From Pyronema omphalodes (lineage: Eukaryota; Ascomycota; Pezizomycetes; Pezizales; Pyronemataceae), in assembly GCA_024516155.1 (NCBI GenBank), contig JAJJXM010000104.1, forward strand, positions 1 through 64,000: 64,000 nucleotides of DNA, written 5' to 3'. Numbering within the stretch: the stretch's first letter is position 1; each line of letters begins with the position of its first letter. This document shows, one piece after another, positions 44,215 to 52,567 of this stretch. A program made the translations under genes and the position numbers. The notes under the pieces were generated by a model. That model was given only the letters and a program-made list of their open reading frames with translations, was not told the origin of the DNA and did no database searches.

Positions 44215-46394
44215 GACTCCTCATCATTTTGCTCAATCTCCCAAATCCTGGGCTGAGCATCTTCCATTGTCTCATCCTCATCCTGCCGCACTGCTGCGGT
44301 CTTTGTCTTTTTTGTTTCTTTGGGCTTCTCTTGCCCTTTATTTCCATCATCATCATCGTCTCTCTTCCTCTTACCAGAGGAAGCAACCTTTCCTTCGCCA
44401 GAGAGCTCTGTTCCTCCAACTGTTTTCTTAGCGTAACAATCAAACATCTTATGTCCTGATCGCCCGCACCTCCAACAGTCTGCCTTCTCCTTCTTATGCT
44501 TATCAATTTCGCTCTGAGGAACATTCTGCAGAGCCTCCCTCCCTGACGCAAAGATGGACTTCTTGTCCTTTTTCCCAGAAAAACTCTTTTTCTCCTTTTT
44601 ATCCTTGAATTTATCCTTGTGCTGCACCTCCTTCGGGCGCACAGTCTCCCTTTGTTTTCCTTTGTCCTTATGACGGTCTTCCCGTACTTCCAAAGACTTC
44701 TTTTTATGACCCTTTAATTCCTCATCCAAATTTTCAACAACGTGAGCAGCTTCCTTCACTGCATCAATCATTGCTTCATCGTCAGTTGGGATTCCCCCAA
44801 CTCTCTGATATACCATCTTCTTAATGGCCGGTGTCATGGCCTCCCAAATCACATTCCTATACATAGGACCAATTGCTCCCACACGCATATTAAGGTCCTC
44901 CAACTTGGTGATATAGTCATCGATGTCTCCCTCATACTGGAGCTCCGTTATCCTTTTAACGTCCTTCTGGGCCTCTCGCTTATCCTCAAATCTGGTTTCG
45001 ATTGAACTTGAGAAAGCTTGCCATGTATCCTTAAGTCCTTGTCTCTGAATGGACTTTCGCCGTTCCTGGTGCCAACTTAACGCCTTGTGCGTAAGTAAGC
45101 TTCCAACCCATTTAACCTGATCGTCCTCATCCGGAAAGGCCTTGGCGTATGTTGCGATGTAATCTTGAACCGACATCCACCAAGCCCTAAACAAATTTTT
45201 ATCCTTTCCAGAAAAATATTGAGGAGCCTTCATTTCTGGCATTTTGGGTCTCCTCGGCTCGTTGACTCCAGATTGCTGCAATTTATTAACAAGTGATTCT
45301 AAGAATGCCTCTGTTGCATTCTTTGTTTCCGGGTTCTTTTGTTTTGCCTTTTCCTTACGCTCCTGGCGCTTTCTCTCCAAGGCTTTTCTAATGTATTCAT
45401 CATCTGAATCTTCGTCGTCAGAAGGGTCAGATGGTGGTGGTGGAGGTGGTGGGAGTCCTCCTCCTGGTGGCTTGCTTCCTCTACCACCGTTTCTGCCGCC
45501 ATTTTGAACAGATCCATCTACTGATGGAGGCAACGGGACTTCGGGTGCTCTGCCAAGGGAGGGAGGTCTGGGAGTCATCTCCTCATGCATAGCCTCGGTT
45601 AGAGACTTAGCATCGAAATGCTCCTTCCTCTGGATCTTTGACATAACAAGGTCAATAACCTTGTTTACCAGCTCCAATTTCTCTTCCTCCCTTTGTTCAT
45701 AATAGTCCAGTAAGCGCTGCTGATGCATCTCTTCAGCCTTAGACAGAGCTGCGATTCGCCTATCCCTTTGCTCATCGTCCTGCTTCCTAATGGCGTCCTG
45801 TGTATTTTTCTCAACTGCCCATTCCTCAATTTCTTTATTAATTTCGAGTTGTCTTTGGGTAAAGGCTTCGAGGATAGCATTCGTTGTTTGAATGCCGTGA
45901 TTGAGCCTTTCAGCAGCCGCTTGGTTGGCTGCTTCTTTAGCCTTTGTGTCTGTGGCAAGATTGCCAATTGTCCTCCAAACTTGGCCGGCAAAGTCGTTGC
46001 TGGCCTGAACGAGTCGTGTCACGGTTTGTAGGTTGATCTCCTGGTCCAGGTCCCCTTTCTTTGCCAAGGTATCATAGGCCTTTTGCATACCCTGGGCCAT
46101 TTCCTGATACAACCCTTTCATCCGCTGTAACTCTTCATTCATAGCAGCCCCAGATCCGACTGCCTCAACCAACCTCTTGATATCCTCCTCATTGGCGTTC
46201 ATTCTTTCCATCATTAGAATGACCCAGTCAGGGACTTCTCCCAGATGGAGGGTAGTTCCATGGTGGACTCTAGGAGTTCCAACCGAAGTAACTTCCTCCC
46301 AAGAGCGAGGGCGGGTGATGCTGACAGTATCGCCCATTGGAGCATCAAGTCCATCGTCGTGACGGGAAGTGCCGGTGATTCTTCGAGCGGCCAT
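44205..46394 (-). CDS. gag: Gag of chromovirus B4
   Basis: 729 aa, intact, from ATG (MAARRITGTSRHDDGLDAPM). The N-terminal 300 residues are helical and charged. A Gly/Pro hinge with a run of seven Pro and an acidic patch SDPSDDEDSDDEY follow. The capsid-like part begins at MPEMKAPQYFSGKDKNLFRA. A very basic KDKFKDKKEKKSF segment and the zinc knuckle CWRCGRSGHKMFDC come next. It is larger than usual for Ty3/gypsy Gag. The stop TAA lies in GGATTTTTAA, where the shift into pol must take place. Confidence 0.93.
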   Translation of the reverse strand: MAARRITGTSRHDDGLDAPMGDTVSITRPRSWEEVTSVGTPRVHHGTTLHLGEVPDWVILMMERMNANEEDIKRLVEAVGSGAAMNEELQRMKGLYQEMAQGMQKAYDTLAKKGDLDQEINLQTVTRLVQASNDFAGQVWRTIGNLATDTKAKEAANQAAAERLNHGIQTTNAILEAFTQRQLEINKEIEEWAVEKNTQDAIRKQDDEQRDRRIAALSKAEEMHQQRLLDYYEQREEEKLELVNKVIDLVMSKIQRKEHFDAKSLTEAMHEEMTPRPPSLGRAPEVPLPPSVDGSVQNGGRNGGRGSKPPGGGLPPPPPPPSDPSDDEDSDDEYIRKALERKRQERKEKAKQKNPETKNATEAFLESLVNKLQQSGVNEPRRPKMPEMKAPQYFSGKDKNLFRAWWMSVQDYIATYAKAFPDEDDQVKWVGSLLTHKALSWHQERRKSIQRQGLKDTWQAFSSSIETRFEDKREAQKDVKRITELQYEGDIDDYITKLEDLNMRVGAIGPMYRNVIWEAMTPAIKKMVYQRVGGIPTDDEAMIDAVKEAAHVVENLDEELKGHKKKSLEVREDRHKDKGKQRETVRPKEVQHKDKFKDKKEKKSFSGKKDKKSIFASGREALQNVPQSEIDKHKKEKADCWRCGRSGHKMFDCYAKKTVGGTELSGEGKVASSGKRKRDDDDDGNKGQEKPKETKKTKTAAVRQDEDETMEDAQPRIWEIEQNDEESDF

Positions 46395-46507
46395 TGTTGG
46401 TTGAATGTTTTTGTTTGTAGTTTTTTGTAGGAGGATCTTTTGGTGTCGTCTTGCCCTAGAAGAGGGTCTTCCGTATACGTGTCGAAAAGTAAACTTAGTA
46501 GCTTGAG

Positions 46508-46519
46508 CCTTAAGTTTAT
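46508..46519 (-). promoter_or_regulatory. Self-primer binding site of B4
   Basis: Two bases inside the 5' LTR boundary. It is exactly complementary over 12 bp to 46649-46660 in the LTR. No TGG tRNA-type site is seen. Confidence 0.65.
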
Positions 46520-46521
46520 AG

Positions 46522-46665
46522 TGTGAACCTGGGTATTGAGGCTTTCAATACAGAGGTTTGTCCGATCAGTTAACGCTTCGTTCGCAAGATAGATAACTAA
46601 TAGGTTTTCCCAAGGGCTAGGAAGTTCAACTAATCGATCACAGGCCGAATAAACTTAAGGGTCTC
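46522..46665 (-). repeat. 5' LTR of B4, part one (left of A2)
   Basis: 144 bp ending in GTCTC, the left target copy of A2. Joined with 54326-55538 it gives 1357 bp, equal to the 3' LTR. Confidence 0.95.
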
Positions 46666-46770
46666 TGTCACAACGCTCCCGTGACATGCTCCTGGCCTCC
46701 GCCGTCACCACCGCAGGGCTATGGGTGATCGTCATCACCCTAGCAACCTGTTACGCTGTCATGAAGTGAA

Positions 46771-46797
46771 GGGATAGGGTTAGGGCCAGGGGCTGGG
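46771..46797 (+). other. G-quadruplex-type GGG repeat in A2 LTR
   Basis: GGGATAGGGTTAGGG followed by CCAGGGG and a further GGG. Four or more G runs with 3-nt loops meet the usual pattern for an intramolecular quadruplex. The same patch follows the ORF3 stop in all A LTRs. Confidence 0.6.
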
Positions 46798-46857
46798 CCC
46801 CTTGCCGAGGATTTTCATATGTTCGGAGTTATTTCTTATTTGGATTTCTTTTAGGTA

Positions 46858-47160
46858 TTACGGCGGCTAGGAAATTGTTGGAATCTTTTACTTCTCTCTT
46901 TTGGTATGTACTCTTTCTTTACTATTTGGAATCACGGCGGTTAGCCAGGAAGTTATCTCTTTCGGTATGTACTCTTTCTTTGCTATTTGGAATCACGGCG
47001 GTTAGCCGGTAGTTATCTCTTTTGGTATGTACTCTTTCCTTGTTATTATTATTTGGAATTATGGCGGCTAGTTATCTTGCTTTCTTATTTGGAATTACGG
47101 CGGTTGGCAAATGTTGGGGAATGTTGGTCATGTATGTAGTATCACGGCGGTTAGCATTGG
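46858..47160 (+). repeat. Imperfect tandem repeats of about 61 bp in A2 LTR U3
   Basis: Units built around GGTATGTACTCTTTCTTT, an ATTTGGAAT junction and CACGGCGGTTAG. The A3 LTR has one unit fewer, which explains its 729-bp length. GGCGG(C/T)TAG-type cores occur about six times and may bind a transcription factor. Confidence 0.75.
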
Positions 47161-47161
47161 A

Positions 47162-47187
47162 AGCATTCTCCGCAGGCGGAGAATGCT
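47162..47187. repeat. 12-bp hairpin upstream of the A2 TATA box
   Basis: AGCATTCTCCGC and its exact complement flank the dinucleotide AG. It lies about 25 bp upstream of TATAAG and is kept in A1 and A3. Confidence 0.8.
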
Positions 47188-47212
47188 GAGTCACGAGTCA
47201 TGAAGGAACAAG

Positions 47213-47218
47213 TATAAG
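47213..47218 (+). promoter_or_regulatory. TATA-like box of A2
   Basis: TATAAG about 32 bp before the ACGCAATCAA segment that, under self-priming, should lie at the transcript 5' end. The spacing fits a Pol II start there. Confidence 0.5.
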
Positions 47219-47456
47219 AGGAGGAAATTTGTATGTAGTTTATTTCTTCACGCAATCAAGTTTCTATTTACCACAATCCTATCTACAAAAGTTCCCTTGT
47301 GATTTCCCACCTCTCCAAACTCACCTGTGATTTCCCAGCCCACAAACCCTTGCCCATTCCCAACTTACCAGCCTTACCTAACCCGCCGCCGCTCTCCTCG
47401 CCGCCGAAACCCCCGCGCTGCCTGTCGTCAGTAACCGTGGATACGGATTCTGATAT

Positions 47457-47466
47457 TTGATTGCGT
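47457..47466 (+). promoter_or_regulatory. Self-primer binding site of A2
   Basis: TTGATTGCGT begins one base after the LTR and is complementary to 47250-47259. A3 has the same pair (58928-58937 with 58721-58730). Confidence 0.65.
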
Positions 47467-47712
47467 CCTGTGTACGACACCCAACGCGGAGCGAGGACCC
47501 AGAAAACCCAGAAGACCCAGAAAACCCAGAAGACCCAGAAAACCCAGAAGAAGGCGCACACAGTGGCGTCCTTTCAGCTAAAGGAGCTCGGAGAACATAT
47601 CGAACAAGAACCGACCGGATCGGCAAGCCCAGTGACCCCCGAACAACCATCCAGACCACAGACCCCCGAATCACCCGAACTCCCCCATACCTCTACCGAC
47701 GACCCTGCGGAA

Positions 47713-48621
47713 ATGGCGACCCCGGCAGGATTGGGACTTGTCACTCCGGTCACGATGACCCAGGAGCAGTTGAACCAGATCCTCATTCAACTCCATCGCC
47801 CCACGACAACCAGTAACCCCAAGGTGGAGGACCCGGAGCTGTACTACGGTGAACGGACCAAGCTGAGGGCATTCCTGACGCAATGCGAACTGAAGTTCAA
47901 TTGTGAAGGGAATAGATTCGACACCGAACAGAAAAAGGTGAACTATGCGAGCTCCCGCTGTAGAGGTAACGCTTGGGCATGGATCGAGCCGTCCATGAAG
48001 GAGGGGAAAAGCGTATACACGACCTGGGAGACCTTTAAGACTGCTGTCAGTAGGGCTTTCGGGGAAGCCGACTCAAAAGAAGTAGCAAGAAGAAAGTTTA
48101 AGATGATCAGGCAGGGCGCGCGATCCGCCGCTGCATACTGGGCCGAATTTCAAATGATCAAATCCGATTTAAGCTATAATGACGAGACCTACATCGATCA
48201 ATTCAGTGATGGACTAAACACAGACGTCCAACGACAGTTGGCACTCCTTGACGAACGACCAACGGATCTCACGGAGTTCGCCAACAAGGCCATAGCGTTA
48301 GACAACCGACTATTCAACTTCCGAACCCTGAGGACTCGATATGAACCTCAATTCTATCACCACCCCCATCTTAAGGGGCAGGGACACGACTCTCGACTCT
48401 CCGACCCCGAACCAATGGAATTAGATTCCACTCGTCGACCGAAACCAAGGGATAGGACGGAGGAGGATAGGCGGAAGCGGAATAACGAATGTTTTACCTG
48501 TGGGAAGGTGGGACACTACGCTGCGAAGTGCCCAAGTAAGAAATTCTTCAGAGCAGCGGAAACTACATTGGTAGACGAGGGACTCGGTGAGACGTCGGGA
48601 AAAGAGAATCCCCAGGAATAA
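47713..48621 (+). CDS. gag: Gag of chromovirus A2
   Basis: 302 aa from the first in-frame ATG (MATPAGLGLVTPVTMTQEQL). The capsid-like part includes YYGERTKLRAFLTQCELKFN and QGARSAAAYWAEFQMIKSDL. The C-terminal zinc knuckle is CFTCGKVGHYAAKC. The frame is open for 84 codons upstream, through (CCCAGAAAA)-type 9-bp repeats that would read KTQ units, but with no ATG. The slippery heptamer GGGAAAA (48597-48603) lies 15 bases before the TAA, in the right phase for a -1 shift. Confidence 0.93.
   Translation: MATPAGLGLVTPVTMTQEQLNQILIQLHRPTTTSNPKVEDPELYYGERTKLRAFLTQCELKFNCEGNRFDTEQKKVNYASSRCRGNAWAWIEPSMKEGKSVYTTWETFKTAVSRAFGEADSKEVARRKFKMIRQGARSAAAYWAEFQMIKSDLSYNDETYIDQFSDGLNTDVQRQLALLDERPTDLTEFANKAIALDNRLFNFRTLRTRYEPQFYHHPHLKGQGHDSRLSDPEPMELDSTRRPKPRDRTEEDRRKRNNECFTCGKVGHYAAKCPSKKFFRAAETTLVDEGLGETSGKENPQE
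48597..48603 (+). promoter_or_regulatory. Predicted -1 frameshift site of A2 (GGGAAAA)
   Basis: The zero-frame codons are TCG GGA AAA, a canonical X XXY YYZ heptamer. The -1 frame is open from here into the protease. The same heptamer stands at 23260-23266 in A1 and 60068-60074 in A3. Confidence 0.65.
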
Positions 48622-48928
48622 AAGGAAAAGGTGGATTCCTGGGGCAACTGTCGCCCACCAGTTCAACCACGGCAGGACCGGCGGATAGAATCTCGAGTGT
48701 AGGACCATACGGAAGAAACGAAAAAATCATCCTGCGAGTAAAATTAATCGGACGAAATAAGAGAGAATACCACACAACGGCCATGATCGACTGCGGGGCC
48801 ACGGAGAATTTTATAGATCGAAAATATGTGAAACAGCAGGGATTGCCCTGCGCGAAAAAATTAACCCCACAAAAGGTTCTCGCTGTAGACGGACGGGAAT
48901 TGGATGGGGGCCAGTAACCCACGATGCC
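48604..48928 (+). pseudogene. pol: Protease segment of A2 pol with one-base deletion
   Basis: The -1 frame reads through to the protease motif MIDCGATENFIDRKYVKQQG. Near 48911 A2 has GGGGGCCAGT where A3 has GGGGGCCCAGT. The missing C puts the rest of pol in another frame. A single-base difference in a short run could also be a sequencing error. Confidence 0.85.
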
Positions 48929-51900
48929 ATGGTGACCATGGTGATCAACGACCATAGGGAAGATATTCGGCTCCACTGTATTACCATTGGCAACGCACCC
49001 ATTATCCTGGGACTGCCTTGGTTGCGGAAACACAACCCCAGCATCGACTGGAAAGAAGGAAGAATTGTCTTCAACTCCGAGAAATGCGGAAAGAACTGCC
49101 TTCCTACCTCGCCCCATGCCACAACCGTGTCGGAACGGGGGGCAGAAAAAGAATATAATCAACGGATACACGAGGAAGCGGAGCACGCCTATGGTATGGA
49201 AGGGCCGAAGGAGATGCTCCAGATGGATGAGGAAGATGAGCTTCGCATCCAAGAGATCTGGGGAGAAAGTATAGAAGAGGATGAAGAAGGAGAAGAAGTG
49301 GAAGAGTCGGAGGACGAGGATATGGAAAGCGTACAGGGATCTAGGCGCGCGGAATCCACCGAGGTCGATCCCGACTCGCCTCAGTGCGCTTCGCGGCAAC
49401 CCCCGCAAGCGCCAGCCAACCAGAAGGGACCGGGGAACTGGGAAACCGCTCCCGCCAAATCAACCGCTACTGCGCCAACCAACCAGGAAGAGCCGGGGAA
49501 CTGGGAAACCGCTCCCGCCAAATCAATTGCCACTTCCGGGGAATTGGAACTCGCGAGTACCATAATCCGAGCGGGGAAAGACAGACCTGACTCCCTGGAA
49601 GAAATAATACCACCGGAATATGCAGATTACCTCTCCGTATTTAGGGAAAAAGAGGCGGTAGGGTTGCCTCCGCACCGACATCATGACCACAGGATCCCCT
49701 TGATGGACGGAAAGGTTCCGCCGTTCGAACCCCTGCGAGCCCTCGATGAGGAACGCCTGCGAGTACTAAGGGATTACTTGGAAGAGAATGAAAAGAGGGG
49801 TTGGGTCCGACTGTCGACGTCTCCAGCGGGAGCCCCAATCCATTTCGTTAAGAAAAAGGATGGTACCCTACGGTTATGCGTCGACTACCGACGACTCAAC
49901 GAAATCACAATCAAGGATCGCACCCCACTCCCGCTGATAGGGGAAGCGTTGGATAGACTTTCCAACGCCAAGATCTATGCCAAATTAGATGTGCGAGATG
50001 AATACCATAACCTCCGAATAGCCACAGGAGATGAATGGAAAACTGCGTTCCGTACCAAGTACGGTCTATACGAGTATTTGGTGATGCCATTTGGTTTGAC
50101 AAATGCTCCAGCTTCGTTTCAACGATGGATGAACGAAGTCTTAAGTGATTACCTTGACATCTTTTGCATCGCCTATCTCGACGACATATTGATCTACTCG
50201 GATGATCTGGCGGAGCATCAGAGACACGTACGCATGGTCCTGGAAAGGTTAAGGGACGTAGGACTGACCCTGAAACCCTCGAAATGTGAATTCCACACAA
50301 AAAAGACGGAATACCTGGGATACATCATCTCCCCCACAGGGTTGCAGATGGACCCCGAGAAAATTAGGGCGGTTAAGGAATGGAAGGAACCGGTAAATGT
50401 GAAGGGAGTCCAAAGTTTCCTGGGATTCGCCAACTTTTACCGTCGATTCATCCGGGATTTCAGCAAGATCACCACGCCATTGACACGATTGACGAAAAAA
50501 CAGGTACCCTGGGAATGGAACGACGAGACACAACGGGCCTTTGAGCAACTGAAGACGGCAATGATATCCCAGCCGATCCTGCAACATTTCGACCCGGATC
50601 GGCCACTCACCCTGGAGACAGACGCCTCAGACTATGCCATCGGGGCAGTCTGCTCACAACCCGACGACTCCAACGTACTGCACCCCCTTGCCTATTTTTC
50701 AAGAAAATTAAAAGAAGCGGAGCTCAATTACGACATCCACGATAAGGAGCTCCTGGCAATAGTGGAGGCATTGGACAAGTGGTCGACGTACTGCAAATCG
50801 ACGAGACACAGTATCCGGATACTGTCAGACCATAAAAACCTAGAATATTGGCAAACAAAGAGGGACCTCAACCTCCGACAGGCCCGATGGGCGGAACAAC
50901 TGGCTAACTATGACTTCACGATCACGTATCGTCCGGGGAAGTTGGCAGGAAAACCCGACATATTGTCCCGAGAGTCAGGAGACTCTCCCTGGGAAGGGGA
51001 GATGAAGCACCGGCAGAACCGAAGCCGAGTCCTCCTTCCCCAGGAAGTCTTTCATGTGAACGAGACACAATTGATAAAACTCACCCCGGACACCCCCCTC
51101 CTTACCAAAATTCGGGAAAAAACGAGGACTGATACGGAACTCCAGGAGGTAATCCGCAAACTTCGGGAAGGGATAGCCCGAGACAATAGGGTCCCCTTGG
51201 GGTTATGCGAGGAAAAGGATGGGTTACTCCTATACGAGGGATTGATATGGGTCCCTGACGACGACGACCTGAGGTTACAAATTTTACGACAGCATCACGA
51301 CTCCCAGGCCGCGGGGCATCCGGGAAGGGCAAGGACCTTGGAGTTGGTCAGCCGGAATTTTTATTGGCCACAACAACGACAGTATGTGACTCGATATGTC
51401 GACTACTGTGATACCTGTAAACGTATCAAGCCCATTAAGCACGCCCCCTTCGGCCTCTTACGACCGTTACAGATTCCAGAAAGACCATGGGAATCCATCT
51501 CCATGGATTTTATCACAGGTCTTCCGGAAGATGGGGGAATGAATGCGATATGGGTGATTGTGGACCGCTTGACGAAGATGGCGCACTTTGGAGCATGTAA
51601 GGACACTATGGGACCCAGGGAACTTGCGGACGGGTTTCTCACACATGTGGTACGGGCCCACGGACTCCCGAGCAGCATCATCTCGGATCGGGGGTCTCTA
51701 TTCACCTCTCAGTTCTGGAAGAGGGTTATGGAGGCAATGGGAACCACGAGGAACCTGAGTACGGCGTTTCACCCAGAGTCCGAAGGACAGACAGAGAGGG
51801 TCAATGCGATCCTCGAACAATACCTCAGGGCGTATTGTAACTATCAACAGGACAATTGGAACCAACTCCTTCCTATGGCGGAGTTCTGCTACAACAACTC

Positions 51901-52567
51901 CCGCTCAGGAACGACCAAGGTGTCCCCCTTCTTCGCGAATTACGGATATCATCCCCGTTTTACCCAGCCGCTGGGTGAAGTCGCGGAAGGAAACCCCGAG
52001 GTCTCCAGATATGTTGCCGCCCTCAACCGACTTCACGAGGATCTGAAGGCAGAGGTCCACTATGCCCAGACTGCTCATGCAGAACAGGCGAACCGGCATC
52101 GACACCCGGATCCGGTCCTTCGAGTGGGAGATCGGGTCTGGCTGAAGAGGAAGAATGTGAAAACCACCCGACCCTCCAACAAGCTCGATTACAAGCTATT
52201 GGGGCCCTACACTATCTTGTCTAAGGTAGGGTCGCGAGCTTATAAACTGGACCTCCCCCCAAACGCAAAGATCCATCCAGTATTTCACATCTCCCTTCTA
52301 GAACCGTCTCAACCCACTTCGACCACCATCCCAGGCCATATTCAGCCCCCTCCGCTACCGATTGTCCTCGACGACGAGGAAGAGTGGGAAGTTGAGGAGA
52401 TAGTGGATTCTCGACGCCACCGGGGTCAGATACAATATCGAGTTAAGTGGACGGGTTTCCACGACCCCGATACGACCTGGTACCCCGCCGACAATTTCCA
52501 AAACTCCCCCGACGCCATCACCAAATTCCACCGCAGGTACCCTAATAAACCTGCCCCACAGCTGTAA
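48929..52567 (+). CDS. pol: Pol of chromovirus A2: RT, RNase H, integrase, chromodomain
   Basis: 1212 codons open after the protease break. An acidic linker (residues about 90-135) and two copies of PGNWETAPAKS separate protease from [48 protein letters not shown], catalytic YLDDILIYSDD. RNase H: LETDASDYAIGAVCSQ, DKELLAIVEAL. Integrase: HHDSQAAGHPG and CDTCKRIK zinc residues, MDFITGLPED, IISDRGSLFTS, FHPESEGQTERVN. The chromodomain is at the C-terminus (EWEVEEIVDSRRHRGQIQYR and KWTGFHDPDTTWYPADNFQ). Odd residues compared with A3 are Glu in RDEYHN (Ala in A3) and Glu in ESEGQTER (Asp in A3). The stop TAA overlaps the next ATG. Confidence 0.94.
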   Translation: MVTMVINDHREDIRLHCITIGNAPIILGLPWLRKHNPSIDWKEGRIVFNSEKCGKNCLPTSPHATTVSERGAEKEYNQRIHEEAEHAYGMEGPKEMLQMDEEDELRIQEIWGESIEEDEEGEEVEESEDEDMESVQGSRRAESTEVDPDSPQCASRQPPQAPANQKGPGNWETAPAKSTATAPTNQEEPGNWETAPAKSIATSGELELASTIIRAGKDRPDSLEEIIPPEYADYLSVFREKEAVGLPPHRHHDHRIPLMDGKVPPFEPLRALDEERLRVLRDYLEENEKRGWVRLSTSPAGAPIHFVKKKDGTLRLCVDYRRLNEITIKDRTPLPLIGEALDRLSNAKIYAKLDVRDEYHNLRIATGDEWKTAFRTKYGLYEYLVMPFGLTNAPASFQRWMNEVLSDYLDIFCIAYLDDILIYSDDLAEHQRHVRMVLERLRDVGLTLKPSKCEFHTKKTEYLGYIISPTGLQMDPEKIRAVKEWKEPVNVKGVQSFLGFANFYRRFIRDFSKITTPLTRLTKKQVPWEWNDETQRAFEQLKTAMISQPILQHFDPDRPLTLETDASDYAIGAVCSQPDDSNVLHPLAYFSRKLKEAELNYDIHDKELLAIVEALDKWSTYCKSTRHSIRILSDHKNLEYWQTKRDLNLRQARWAEQLANYDFTITYRPGKLAGKPDILSRESGDSPWEGEMKHRQNRSRVLLPQEVFHVNETQLIKLTPDTPLLTKIREKTRTDTELQEVIRKLREGIARDNRVPLGLCEEKDGLLLYEGLIWVPDDDDLRLQILRQHHDSQAAGHPGRARTLELVSRNFYWPQQRQYVTRYVDYCDTCKRIKPIKHAPFGLLRPLQIPERPWESISMDFITGLPEDGGMNAIWVIVDRLTKMAHFGACKDTMGPRELADGFLTHVVRAHGLPSSIISDRGSLFTSQFWKRVMEAMGTTRNLSTAFHPESEGQTERVNAILEQYLRAYCNYQQDNWNQLLPMAEFCYNNSRSGTTKVSPFFANYGYHPRFTQPLGEVAEGNPEVSRYVAALNRLHEDLKAEVHYAQTAHAEQANRHRHPDPVLRVGDRVWLKRKNVKTTRPSNKLDYKLLGPYTILSKVGSRAYKLDLPPNAKIHPVFHISLLEPSQPTSTTIPGHIQPPPLPIVLDDEEEWEVEEIVDSRRHRGQIQYRVKWTGFHDPDTTWYPADNFQNSPDAITKFHRRYPNKPAPQL
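49417..49545 (+). repeat. Internal duplication in A pol linker
   Basis: Two copies of a segment encoding PGNWETAPAKS(T/I)AT, preceded by AxxNQKG or PTNQEE. Both A2 and A3 (60890-61016) have it, so it predates their separation. Confidence 0.8.

Larger units (their letters stand above)
46666..47455 (+). repeat. 5' LTR of chromovirus A2
   Basis: 790 bp, TGTCACAACG to TTCTGATA. It differs from the 3' LTR at one clear position (GGGCCAGGGG against GGGCAAGGGG). It contains a 35-codon open segment (ORF3 end), a GGG-N3 repeat (46771-46797), repeated CACGGCGGTTAG motifs, a 12-bp hairpin (47162-47187), TATAAG (47213-47218) and the self-primer ACGCAATCAA (47250-47259). Confidence 0.95.

Noticed and set aside
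46858..47160. CRISPR-like array (regular repeats with varied spacers)
   Set aside because: The repeats are degenerate, lie inside an LTR and recur in each copy. The genome is fungal.
47461..47712. Longer Gag reading (84 extra codons) starting at TTG
   Set aside because: There is no ATG in this leader frame, it follows a TGA at 47458 directly after the LTR, and the repeat region differs between copies. The ATG at 47713 is the better start.
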